Of a stretch of 64,000 bases of DNA, positions 22,143-33,835 are shown one piece after another (the first letter of the stretch is position 1; each line of letters opens with the position of its first letter). Made by a program: the position numbers and the translations under genes. The notes beneath the pieces were generated by a model, which searched no databases, was not told the origin of the DNA, and saw nothing but the letters and a program-made list of their open reading frames with translations. The stretch lies in assembly GCA_019671005.1 (NCBI GenBank), contig CM033718.1, positions 124,001 to 188,000 of the forward strand, given 5' to 3'. The DNA is from Hibiscus mutabilis. Lineage: Eukaryota > Streptophyta > Magnoliopsida > Malvales > Malvaceae.

Positions 22143-24280
22143 ATGCAATGTCGTGCTTTTTTTTTTTTTCTTTTTCTTCTTTTTCTTCTTTCTTTTCTTT
22201 TTCTTCTCTCATTTGTCTCTTTTACCTCTTTTTTTCTTCTTCTTCTCTTTTTATCATCATTTTTCTGTTCTAAAGTCTTAGGCCCTGGAAGGTTATTTCT
22301 CAGATTTCCTTCCTTCTCTCCTGTTACAGTATGCCCTTTGATCAGTTATTTATCTGATTCGTGTCTTTTAACCCTTTCGCGATATAATTCTCTCTCCCTC
22401 TTTTTCTTTCTTTTTTCTTCTTTTTTTCTTTCAGCCTTTTTTTGTTCTAAAGTCTTACACCATGAAAAGGTCGTTTCTCAGATTTCTTCATCTCTTTACT
22501 TCTTCACTGTATGCTCTTAAATCCTCATTTGATCAATCACTTCGAATCTAGATTAACATGATTTTAAACCTCTTGTCTTCAGTGTTATCACCCGTCTTCA
22601 TAAATGATCTTCTGGTTCTGATATTATTTTTATAAGAACCATTATCATCTTCTTCGCTTGGCGTTGCCCCTATTCAACCACGGGCTCTACTGCTTTGATT
22701 TTGTTGACCCATCATATAGAGCCTTGATCTATTTCTAGTCACCAGGGTGAGCTAAAATGCTTCCGTCCCTTGAGCTCATCCTTGATCTTCTCGTAGCATT
22801 TCAACGGGAACTAACTCTCGGTCCCTATGCTTTAAATCTCATCATCACTCATTTTTAAATTAATGTTTGGAGAATGGTAAACAAAATTCGAAGTATATTG
22901 CCAAACATTTTAAAAACTAATGTTTGGGGGAAATGGTAAACATTAAAACTTTGGGAGAAAATGTCAAACCTTTTAAAACATATTTGCCCCCAAAATATCA
23001 AACACCATAGTACATCCGCTTCAAATTGCCAGAGATCAACTCTAATGAAGCGCATATTTAGAAGATATTGACCATTGTGGAGATATATGCAAATATATAG
23101 TTTCTTCTGGTCTAATAGGCTTTTGAGAGGAACAACCCTACCTAGTTTCTACCCCGTTTAAGGTGGCTCTCTTAATATCACTATCTCACCATGCCCCATC
23201 CTTCCCTCATTTGGGTGTCGATCAAACACTTCGAAGTTTGACGTTCCTTGAAGCAAAGTTAACCCTTATAGGCAGAATGAAATCTGAAGACATTCTCATT
23301 CAACTTGGATATCTGTGGATGATCATAATGGTCTTTGAGGGCTTGTAATGTAGGCCTTTGGTTTATGGTTAAGTGAAACAGTATTTCTGTACTTGTGTAA
23401 CTTGGATATGCCCATTATTTCTTCTTTTTTTTGGATCACTCTAGACTGCCCGTTTTCGGGTTTTCACCCTATAGTTCATTTCCTTTCTCTTTTACTGTAG
23501 GCTGCCTTGCATTCTGGCTATGTACTGATGTTCGTTTTCTGTTCAAGAATGTTTGATCCTCAAAATCTCCTCAAAACTGAGATTTCTTGAATGAAGGACT
23601 GCGAATACATTTCTGGGAATTCTTGTGATTGGCACGCCCAGATGAAATGTTATTCTTTCTTTCTTCTTTTCTTTTCTTTTTTCTTCTCTTCTTTTTCACT
23701 TTTTCTCTTGGATCGCTCTAGACTGTCCATTTTTGGTTTCCACCATAGAGGTCACTTTCTTCTTTTGTACCTTTAGATTAGTGTATTTTGGTTGGATCTT
23801 GATGCTAGCATGCTCAGGCAGACTACTCTTTTTCTTCATTTTTAGGATCACTCTAGACTGCTCATTTTTGGGTTTTCACCCTAGAGGTCATCATTTCCTT
23901 TTTCGAAATTGGCAATCTTCGGGCCGACTTGTCTTGACTTGGCTTCAATTTGAGCTTCTATACTAATTTTCAAAACTGATATTTACTTGAAATGTGGATT
24001 CCTTGTGTCTCTTGCTCATAGTTGAAGTCTCATTCTTGTATTGTTTGATCTGTGTGTGAAGCATATACAATATTCTTTATTTCTTTTTCTTTTTTCTTTT
24101 TCTTTTTTTTCTTTTTTTCTTCTTTTTTTATCTCTCTCTATTTTTCTTTTTCTTCTTCTTTTTCTATTTTATTTTTTCTTTTCTTTTCTTTTCTCGTTTT
24201 GTTTTCTTTTTTTGTTTTAGACTGCCCATCTTGGGTTTTTAGCTTTGAATCTCTTTCTTCTTATTCGAGTCTATAAATGT
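22143..24280. repeat. Pyrimidine tracts and dispersed gatcactctagactg modules inside the element
   Basis: Long T/C runs occur at 22158-22260, 22390-22440, 23655-23705 and 24075-24205. Between them a module recurs: ggatcactctagactgcccg followed by ttttcgggttttcaccct at about 23432, with relatives near 23710, 23847 and 24218. A second local repeat, aatgtttggggaaatggtaaac-like, lies at 22860-22980. No reading frame here carries a recognisable domain. Confidence 0.75.
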
Positions 24281-25075
24281 ATTCTCGAATCAACACGTAT
24301 CTATATTGGGTATTGATGCTATCTTCCGTTCGAAGTTAATTGACTCTCTGCAGCTCTTCTGATATTTACTCGATCTGGATTGCTTCGGCCTTCTGATTGC
24401 CACTTCTCTTCTTTTCTTTGGTTTTTCGTTTGGACATATCTTTGTTTTCAACCACTTTCTTCTGATGATTTTTTGATCTTCGTATCCAATCTGTCTGGTC
24501 TCATCTCTGCCTTCTGGTAAAGTAAAAGAAAACCAATAGTCGTCACATTCACATATGTCCTGAGAAAGCCTTTAGGGGGTAAAAGTTTAGGGTCAACTCT
24601 CGTTTCAAGGATCTTAAACGACAAGTTCTGAGAAGATAAATTCCTAAAATGGGAATTGTCCATTGTCTAAACACTCGCTTTGTTCCTCTGTTGGCCTAAG
24701 TAAACTAGCAGATACTCACATTTACAGTATCCCCACAACATTCAATCTCTTCTAAATATTATATGCAACTTAGAGTTGATCTTTGGATCTGAAGCAAATG
24801 TACTGTTGCATTCAAAATTCGAGGACCTGGTATAGAAATGATATATACATATGTCCATTCAAAAATGCGTGTATATACATATGGGAGAACAAAAACTACC
24901 CCATAAAAATAAAATGTTTAAAGAATCAAGAATGTAAAAATGTTTTCTAAATGGAAATGTGATTTTTAATTCTAAAAAATATCTGTTTGAGAGTTTTTTT
25001 TTCCTTCAAAGCATTGAGAATTTCTTTGTGAATTTATGGGAAAACCATAGGGACCTCCGAACTACCTCCCGAGTA
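24281..25075. other. Retrotransposon interior without recognisable coding
   Basis: In an autonomous gypsy element the protease and reverse transcriptase would begin about here in minus orientation. I find no DTG protease motif or YXDD-type reverse transcriptase motif in readable frames. Confidence 0.5.
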
Positions 25076-25870
25076 CTAACTCATTCCGGTCCTTTGTAGT
25101 GTAGGCTTGCCTCTTCTCTTGTTTTTCCACCGATGGTTTAACTCTCTCGTCGTGACTCCCTCGTCAACCAGCTTCTTGACTTTTTCTATTAACAACCCCA
25201 AATTTCTTAGTGTCATGCCCCGGGACTCAATGTAGAACTCACATATACTGTATGGATCAAAACTGTGAGCAGATGAGCTGGGCGCAATCTTTATCGGCCT
25301 TGAGGTAAGGTACTGACCCTTGACGAGATGAGGCATATGTCCGAGATGGAATACTCTGAATATCTCTAAATATGTACATGTTCGATGAATTTTTCTCAGT
25401 GATTTGGAGGAACCTATCTGTCTTGATCACGAGAACCTTCGAAAGTGGTACCCGTTTTTCTCTTTCTTTCTGCTCCTAGTTAGGTATGGTCTTTAAACTT
25501 AGGTCCCGAAGTGCATGTTCGATTCTCTCTCCGACTGTCATAAAGTCCTCAAAGCTGGCCTTCATTTTCCCGAGCACCTTATCAAAGAAGAAATAAGAAA
25601 GGTGGCATGGAAGTCACTTTCCTCTTCATTTACGGGAGGCCGCACGTGGGCCGCTAAACACAGACACCTCCAAGCACATTCCTTGGGGCTTTCATCAGGT
25701 TTCATCTTCGTACCCTGGAGATAATGACGACTTGGTGCTAAGCCCAAAGTATATTTATGGGTCCAAAAAGGCATTGGCTAAGTCTTTTCACGACTGAACT
25801 TGGTCTCTACTCAAACAGTTATACCATATCACGGTGGGTCCTGCTAGACTGTCGGGGAAATAGTGGATCG
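25076..25870 (-). pseudogene. Broken gag of the LTR retrotransposon
   Basis: Minus-strand conceptual translation shows a Retrotrans_gag-like region near 25870-25500: DSLAGPTVIWYNCLSRDQV, then KDLANAFLD, then after frame changes KPDESPKECAWRCLCLAAHV and RPPVNEEES. Further on, at about 25250-25150, CEFYIESRGMTLRNLGLLIE and KVKKLVDEG resemble the zinc-finger region of plant gypsy gag proteins with the histidine and second cysteine positions altered. Stops and shifts break it, so no Gag can be made from this copy. Its minus orientation agrees with the PBS and PPT. Confidence 0.75.
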
Positions 25871-28800
25871 ATAATTTTTCAATGCAGCCCTCCATTTTTT
25901 TGTAGAATATGGTCACGTGAATCTTAGGGCATCTTGTTCCGTTATCATGCGTAAATCTGGGAATCTTTTAAATCCGGAGGAATGACCAAATCAGGGTTCA
26001 AACAGAGCTTTCTTGCATCAAAAGCATCAAACTTATTTTTTCTCTCTCTTTTTCCCTCGAGTCCATCATTTTAACTGCTCGAATCTTAATTTTTGAGTGT
26101 GTTCAATTCTTTTATTCACGATAAAACTCTAATTGTTCTTTGGATTACCCCCAAAAATTTTATGCAAGGTAATGATAATGTTATGTAAAATATGTCATGA
26201 CTGTACAATGTAATGCAATACAATCCTAAAAAATAAACATGAATGTAGTAAGGTATTGATTCCAAAAGTGATCCCCAAAGAACAACGTCCATTGAGGCCA
26301 AATGGTTTCATTATGTCAGATATTAGATATTTACAGTTACTGATAAGCATCAATACCTACTTTCTTAACTTCATCCAGTAGTCCGGTCAGCTTGCCTCCA
26401 TGGTCCAACAGTTGTTGAGCCGTCTTACCTGCTCGGGTAATATCGATCTTCGGGTCTTTATCTATCCCCTGCTTAGTCTTTCGCAGCTTCGAAGTTGTCC
26501 TCCTTACTTTCCAACTGAAGAGTGTTAGACTGTCATTGCTCTATCGTAAACTTGTTTCCAAAACTCTTGTTAATGACTAAGTTATTCTATAGCTTATTTC
26601 CGGAGACTATCGTATCTATTCCTAATTTCCTCAAACTTACCTGATAACAGCCCGACTTGATTCTCGTTTGACTAGTTTCTCTTCTTCTAATATTTTGAGT
26701 CGTCCTTCAACTGAACAACACCGTTCATATATTCTTTAAAGGTGACCCAATCTAATATTCTTAAACACTCAGTAAAACTTCTGGTGATTATTCTGCAAAT
26801 TCAATTTTATCCAAGTTATCTCTCTCTTATTTGAGCTGGCTGAACTCGAAAGAATATCCCTCTCCTGGGATGCCCCTATGTCCGATCTTCAAATTTAACT
26901 CGCTTGAGTGACCCACTTCGGTATTACTCGAACTTTGTCCTGGATATCGATTCTTCCTCGACTTTGCCCCTCGGGTGATTGTTAGCTCACTATAGAATTG
27001 GGGAACTCTGTCTTCGAAACCCAAAATTATCATTGCGATAAGATCTTGAACTTGTTCCTCAGGGCCCCGCAATCCTCAAAACTATGACCCAAACTTCCTA
27101 AACGGTAACTGCCTCTAGCACGTGTATCGTAATCTCTCGGATAAGACGACCTCTTCTCTTCTCGATGAACATTAGGAGTAGTTCGGTGTACCTCACAGGA
27201 TTCAAGATGTACTTCTTTTCATTACTTACTTCTCAGGTTTCTTTTGGACCGAGCTCTACTTTTTGAAAGCCCGACTAAGACATACCTTCCGTCTGTTTAT
27301 TGATGCGGATCACAAAAAGGTTCAATTTGTCATACTTGGCTGGCTTAGAGGTAGAATTCTGACTATCCAGCTCTCTATTCCGATCCTGAATCGATTCTTC
27401 TTTCGGTTCGATAGATCGCTTACCTTTCGTCAAAGTATTCATTTGATTCATCACTTCTTCCCTCTGCTTCTTTCAACTCTTGCACTTTGCTCATTACCAG
27501 TACCGTGTCTCCTTACCGTGTCTGACCTGAAGTCTTCAGATGGTTCCTCTTCTATTGTCTCCGATCATGTTCTGGGATAAAACCCTGGATCTGTGCCCTC
27601 TAATATCTGACTAGACAACCCTTTGCCAATTATTAACGATTTCTGAGATTTGAGAAACCACTTCGGGAATCAATACCCTATAAATGCGAGAATGCATGCA
27701 AATACGGTGTTGATTCTCGAACAGTCTTTAAAAACTTTCAATAGAGAAAATGTCTGTTTGCAAGAAAATAATGAATTACAGGTAACAGTTAGATTTATTT
27801 TGGAGACCTTGACTTCGGAAAAAAAACCTATCCTCTACGTCTCGACGTTGTCTTCAGGATGATAGATGACTTCGTCTTCTCCTCTTGTGCTACTCCGTAA
27901 ACTTGTGTCGTCATGATCTTCATGCCTTGGCTTCTAAAAACATTGACAAGTGTAGGCATAATGCAGATAAGAGTTTATTCTTCGGTTGATCTGGGTGTAA
28001 ACAAACCGATCTTTAAATAATGCGTCTAAACAGGGATGGATTCTATCGATCCTAGGGGAGTACTTTAAAACTTTTTTGGGGTTTAAATTAAAATTCTAAA
28101 GGATCATTTGGTTTAAAATTTTCCCTTTTTTATTATCAAAAAGTTTTAACTTACTTCAAAATAAAACTTTTAGGTTTCTTTTTATTATTATTATTATTCT
28201 GAAAATTTTAGGAAGGAAAATATTCAAAGCAAAATAATAATATTTTCAATTTTTTTAAAGGAGTTAATTTAAAATCTTTGAGATTTTTACAAAAATGGTT
28301 AAATGTGAAAATTTAAAATTGGGGTTATGCGGCCCTGACTAAATCTTCTACGTCGCACGTGTCTTACTATCAGCCTAACTTGATACTTTAATATTATCAT
28401 TTCCGGTAAAGAAAACTTTTTCTATTTTGAAAGCCTTTTAATGAACTGTTCTTGAATCAACACCATGTCATGATATGCAACATGAATGCAAATAAAGGCG
28501 TTGATTCCGCTGGTAATCACCCTTTCGAACGACTTTCATGGGAACTAAAGGGTCCAGATTACAAAAATGGTCCACATTACAAAAAGTCTTAATTACAAAA
28601 CAAAGTTCTACACATAAGCCCTAGCTCTACCTCTTAGCTTCTCGATAGCTCTGAGCAACTTGATAAAACCTTGGTGCTTCTTCCATGTCTGAGGTTACGA
28701 AAGGTCGGAGAGCCGCGACTTTGGTAGCTAAGTCATTCACACGCCTTGCAACTCGTTGTATGTCCACCATCAGGGTCTCGTGTGTATACTTTGGCACTAC

Positions 28801-29588
28801 ACGCTTGCTCGGCAAATTGTTACCTCATATCTATTGATTAATCTCTGACCAATGTCGCACGATTGGATCGATGCTGTCCTTCTTAAGACATTTTTTTCCA
28901 AGATGAAAGATTTTCTAATCGGGCAAACCACTTGAATCAATGCCTCTATGTAATGTGGATGCAATGATAATGCAACAAAAGTATGTGTAAAATAAAAATA
29001 AAAATAAAACACAAAAAGAAATGAGTTAGTACCGGATAAAAATAATAAATACATAAATAAAAGGACAAATTAAATAAGTTAAACAAACAAAACAACCTTA
29101 TTTATCCCGTCTAAAACACCTAAAGTTATCCGCATAGCTCTAAAAGGGGTGGGTTTCTATGTATTCTCTACATGCAGTCTTGGTTCTAGGAGGTACGCGA
29201 ATTGTTCTTGCTATCCCCTACTAAGAGTTGCAAGGCCCCCGATCATCACCCATTATAGGCTCCTTTCAATCAGGTTCAATTCAGGGGAACCCATTCGCTT
29301 ATGCCCGTACGAAGGAACTATATCCTTACGAAAGTATAAGGTACTCGAGCCCCGAAGGTACTTGCTAGGCCTATACGGGAGAACGATATCTCCACGAAAG
29401 CATTAGCGCTTCCCCCACTTAAAAAATAGGTTTGTATGCCATATTTTAAATGCATTAACATAAACGCGCAATTACAACCGAATATTAATTTAATAGTCAC
29501 TTTAACTCGGAACTTCCAATATTAATAGAGGGTTAATTATTTGAAAAAGCTTGACTTTCCTTTTTGTTTTTGAAAAAACAAAAAAAAT
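25871..29588 (-). other. Retrotransposon 5' leader and untranslated interior
   Basis: Nearly 3.7 kb between the primer binding site and the gag remnant. Minus-strand frames at 27072-26827 (81 codons) and 28815-28627 (62 codons, starting MPSKRVVPKYTHE) might be pieces of the N-terminal gag region but have no domain I recognise. A long leader is common in Ogre/Tat-like elements. Confidence 0.45.
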
Positions 29589-29607
29589 GTCCCCAGCGGA
29601 GTCGCCA
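29589..29607 (-). other. tRNA primer binding site
   Basis: The plus strand reads gtccccagcggagtcgcca, i.e. the look of a tRNA 3' end with its CCA; the minus strand is therefore a primer binding site. It sits two bases from the 5' LTR end (ctaca, ga, TGGCG). From memory this matches tRNA-Arg as used by Ogre-type elements; the exact tRNA should be checked. Confidence 0.8.
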
Positions 29608-29609
29608 TC

Positions 29610-30857
29610 TGTAGCGATGTCCTTTTCGCTAAAAACGTTTTATCTATTGTCTTTTGTTTTGAAAATAATGTCTTCCGTGGGGTTTTAAAGAAACCCGTAT
29701 TTTATTTAAGAAAATAGAGTCGCCACCGGCCACTTAGGTAGGCCGGACACTATAAAACCAGAGATTTGAAAACTGTTGGGGTTGAGAGTCGGTTACGGAT
29801 GTGGAAGGATTAGCACCCCCACACCGCCCAAAATTGGTACTTTAATAATTACCGCTTTATTAAAATTAAACTTCCTAGATTAAAGTGACGATTAATTTAA
29901 AATTTGGTTATAAGTGCGGGTAAATTTTAAAAGCTCTGTTATACGCCCAACCACCATCACTACGTCTGATACTTGCCCCATTTACGCTCGGATAAAAGGG
30001 CACCGCATTGACAATTAATATCTCAAAATGCAACTTAAGACATTGAAAACATAAATAAATACAAAGCGATAAAAATATGAATAAATACTAACATAATAAA
30101 ATACTAATCTAACATAAACAAAATACTAATCCGAAACATACATACATAAATATTAATCTAACACATAAAAACGAATCTAACATAAATAAAACATTAATCT
30201 AAAACACAAATAAATATTAATCTAACACATAAATAAAACGAATCTAACATAAATAAAACGAATCTAACATAAATAAAATATTAATCTAAAACATAAATTT
30301 AGAACATAATAAATACTAATCTAAAATATAAATAAACATACAAACTAAAAAATAAGAATACAATTTTAAAATAACTAATACTTCATTAAATTATGAAAAT
30401 TACAACATAAATAAACTGGGAAGAAAATATACCTAACTAGGAGCTCGAATGACGAACCCCGACTGAACCCCACCGAAATCTACCACGACCTCTCCAAAAA
30501 TATTAACTAGATCGGACCTAAAATAGGACCCCGATCGAACCGATTAGGACCGAGGAGACTGCCCCGGTCCTTGGCTACCCGAGAGCATAGCTCTATTATG
30601 GGGCATGCCTTGGCCGGCTCTCAATTTTTGCGTGAATTGCCTCCTGCCTCTTATTTATAGGCAATTGGGGGCTTATGGGGTAACGTGGTCATCCCAAAAC
30701 CACACAATTTTTTTTTATTTTTTGCTTTTTAATTTTTTTTTCATTTCACCTTTTTATGTTATATTTTTATTATTTTTATTTTTATTTTTTATTAATTTTA
30801 TATTAATAATAATACTATTAAAATAATACTAATAACACTATAAACCGAGTGATTACA
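29610..30857 (-). repeat. 5' LTR (right copy)
   Basis: On the minus strand it runs from TGTAATCACTCGG at 30857 to CATCGCTACA at 29610, bounded by TG and CA. It matches 18461-19707 over its length, with small indels. Its outer edge lies 148 bp before the ATG of the PGAP3-like gene. Confidence 0.9.
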
Positions 30858-31005
30858 CATTTTTCAAGAACCAGCTCACTTTCCCTCGTCTCCATCACGT
30901 CATATCTTGAACCTCAACCAATTATCCTTTGTTTTTGTAGAAAGAAAGTAACAAATCAAGAATCGTTTTTTTTCTCGGTTGACTTTTTGTTTGTTTTTTC
31001 TGGCG

Positions 31006-33221
31006 ATGAATAAAATGGCCGGGAGCCGTTTGATTCTGCTTTCTTTCGCTCTCTGCTTTCTTGTTCCTTCACTTGACGCTAGTGAAGGTGATGCTGATCC
31101 GATTTACATGTAAGTTCACTCGGTTTAAGTTGTTTTTAATTCTATTTGCATGCTTGAACTTGAATAAATTGAAGTTTGGTTCTTCAGCTTTTGAAGATAT
31201 CTGTACTTCTTGATAGAAATAGATACCCTTTTTGTTTAATTTCTTGTTTCCGTTGGAAATTTGGATGAAAAGCTATGGGTGGACCGTGGGTTGATTTTGA
31301 GATGCAAAAGTCCATATTTTTAGACCGGTTAAATTCAATTTTACAATTGGTGGCTGTCAATAATTAGTATAGGAATGTTCTTATGGTGTTGGGAATTGCC
31401 ATATTTAGAATATTATTGTTTGGTTTAATTTTTAGGAACTTATCCTTTCCCGGTAATTTTAACTTAAATTGTGATTTTGCATTAGGTTTTGATGCTTGTT
31501 CTGTTTGCGGTTTTATTCAGGGCCTGTTTGGAGCAATGTGAGAAAAGTGGGTGCGTGGGGGAAAAGTGTTTTCAACACTGTAAATTCTCTTCAGATGGGA
31601 AAACGATTGATGGACCGTGGTATTTACAAGAGCCCCTTTACCTGAAATGGAAGCAGTGGGACTGCCGTTCCGATTGTCGGTACCACTGTATGGTTGCTAG
31701 AGAGGATGAGAGATGGAAACTCGGCGGCAAACTGGTTAAATATCATGGGAAATGGCCTTTTCAACGTGTCTATGCGATCCAGGTCCTTACTATATATCAC
31801 CTCTGTTTCGAAATCAACAAAAAAATAGCTTAGCACACTCTCAATTCCATCAATGCTTTGCCTATCAATCTTCTAGAGAATGTATCTTATTGTGTTGGTT
31901 TCTTAGATTGTTGTTCTTGTTACTGATGTTTTTTTTCCCGGGTGATTTTCAGGAACCTGCTGCTGTAGCTTTCTCTGCAATAAACCTTGCGTTACAGTTT
32001 CATGGTTGGATCACCTTTTTATCCTTCTGAATTATAAGTTGCCTTTGTGGCCTGATAAAAAGCCTTACTATGAATATACGGACTTGTGGCATATCTACGC
32101 CATTCTTGCAATGAACTTCTGGTTCTGGAGTGCTGTTTGTCACAGTCGGTAAGCACTACACTTCGTGTTAGTGTAACTTTAGAAGGGTGTTTAATGATCC
32201 TTCCTGATATGGCAACTTAGAGGATGTCGATAATGGTTAAATTTAACCTTATCGATTGATAGAATTTTTCTTGCACCAGAGCCTGTATTAGGTTCTTCTG
32301 TGAAACTTTTCATGATGCCTTTAGTACGCAATTCGAGTGATAAGGGTTCGACCATGTGTTCACCATAACATGTATACTGTAACTCAAGTCAACAATAATA
32401 ATTGCAATGTCCAGAGGAGATGAGTTGGTCATGATTTAAGATTCTCATCATTTATATTTGTACACAGACACACATATATATTGCTTTTTTATCTTGTATA
32501 GAGTTCTCTAACATAATTCACTTGTAGAGATGTTGAGTTGACGGAGAAGGTAGATTATTCATCTGCTGTTGCACTAATTGGCTTCAGTTTTATTCTAACG
32601 ATACTACGAGCCTTTAATGTGAGAGATGAAGCTTCAAGAGTAATGGTTGCAGCTCCACTGATTGCATTTGTGACAACACACATCTTATATCTGAACTTCT
32701 ACAAGCTTGATTTCGGTAATTCTTTCTTATGTAACTGCTATCCACTGAATCCATTCGGTTCTACTAAATTCAGAATTGCATTCCCCAAATGCCTTGCAAC
32801 TATTAGGAATCCATCACTTGAACTTTTTTCCTGCTGGTCTCTTATGCAGGGTCATTCTTTGATCATAAATTCTCTTTTGGTCAATCGATTTATTGTCGTT
32901 TCATTATCCTTTATGACAACCATATTTATTTGCAGGTCTAAATATGATAGTTTGTATGTCCATGGGTGTAGCTCAACTTCTCATTTGGGGGTTTGGGCTG
33001 GTGTAACGAGCCATCCGTCACGGTGGAAGGTGTGGTTGTTCAATGTTGGAGGGATCGTTGCTTTGCTATTAGAAATATATGACTTCCCACCTTATAAAGG
33101 CTTTTTAGATGCTCATGCTCTCTGGCATGCTGCTAATATCCCTCTTGCATACCTTTGCTGGAGTTTTGTCAGGGACGATGCCGAGTTTAGGACCTTGACA
33201 CTCCTCAAGAAAATGAAGTGA
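31006..33221 (+). pseudogene. PGAP3: PGAP3/PER1-type GPI-remodelling protein with two single-base frameshifts
   Basis: The family (CREST superfamily, multi-pass membrane) removes an acyl chain from GPI anchors in the ER/Golgi. Exons: 31006-31109 (signal peptide-like LILLSFALCFLVP), 31521-31782 (luminal Cys-rich part: CLEQCEKSGC, CFQHCKF, QWDCRSDCRYHCM), 31953-32148, 32528-32715, 32936-33221. Family landmarks EPAAVAFSAINLALQFHGW, SAVCHSR/DVELTEKVDY and HALWHAANIPLAY are present. Exon 3 loses frame at a T5 run (32016-32020), where homology needs one more base, and hits TGA at 32028. Exon 5 loses frame at a G5 run (32987-32991), between GVAQLLIW and GVWAGVTSHPSRW. With both bases present it would be about 345 residues, like Arabidopsis homologues. 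Either a pseudogene or consensus errors at two homopolymers. Confidence 0.88.
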
Positions 33222-33835
33222 TAATTTTTGGTCGGAGACACATGCATATTAACCAAATGGTGAAAACCCTGTCGAGTAACCGAACTTGTCCATGATCAAG
33301 CCAAACCGGTGCAGGGAACATTGATGGTTCCTCGTGTTTTTATGTGTTTCCGTAGAATTTGATTAACATGCCCTGACTCTTTGCACTTTGTTTGCTGATG
33401 GTCCAATAATTTGAAGCCCAATTTTTTAGACTTCTCTCCCCCGCCCCCCTACTTGTGAATATCTGTTTGTTCACAAAGACAATGCAATTTGAATGTAAAT
33501 TCTGTGCTGTATCTTTGAAGTAGCATATTTTACATGCATTACTTGTAATTTTCCCCCGATGTCCGATAATCATCATTCATATAGATCTCGTCTATATGCA
33601 AAAATCAGTAAATGATACATTTGTTTTACTATTGAATGAATCCTACAGATTTAAGAATCACTAAGATGTCCTACGCATACACTTGGTGTCAAAATCGTGG
33701 GATCAGAATCAAATTCTGGTCCAACTTTAAGACCATACGTACTTGCCTAAAACACGAAGTACGGACCACTATGTCGGTCTCCCGTTATACTAAAAAGAGT
33801 GTTCGTATGTATTTTATACTCGAAACTGAACCCGG
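33222..33835. other. Spacer between the convergent PGAP3-like and CBF-like genes
   Basis: 614 bp that must hold both 3' UTRs. No repeat or gene is seen. Frames of 67-78 codons have no domain. Confidence 0.5.

Larger units (their letters stand above)
18461..30857 (-). mobile_element. 12.4-kb non-autonomous Ty3/gypsy-like LTR retrotransposon (minus orientation)
   Basis: Two direct LTRs of about 1.25 kb bound the element. Orientation comes from the priming sites. Next to the right LTR, the minus strand reads TGGCGACTCCGCTGGGGAC, complementary to a tRNA 3' end with CCA (tRNA-Arg-like, as known for Ogre/Tat elements). Next to the left LTR, the minus strand carries an aataggggcaac polypurine tract followed by TGTAATC. 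So the right LTR is the 5' LTR. The interior holds a wrecked gag (25.9-25.1 kb) but no protease, reverse transcriptase or integrase that I can find; instead there are minisatellites and pyrimidine tracts. I could not find a matching target duplication. By eye about 15 substitutions separate the LTRs in their first 340 bases, mostly transitions. Confidence 0.9.

Noticed and set aside
24052..24276. Phe/Ser-rich 74-codon frame that looks like a membrane protein
   Set aside because: Translation of a pyrimidine tract; hydrophobicity is a composition artefact.
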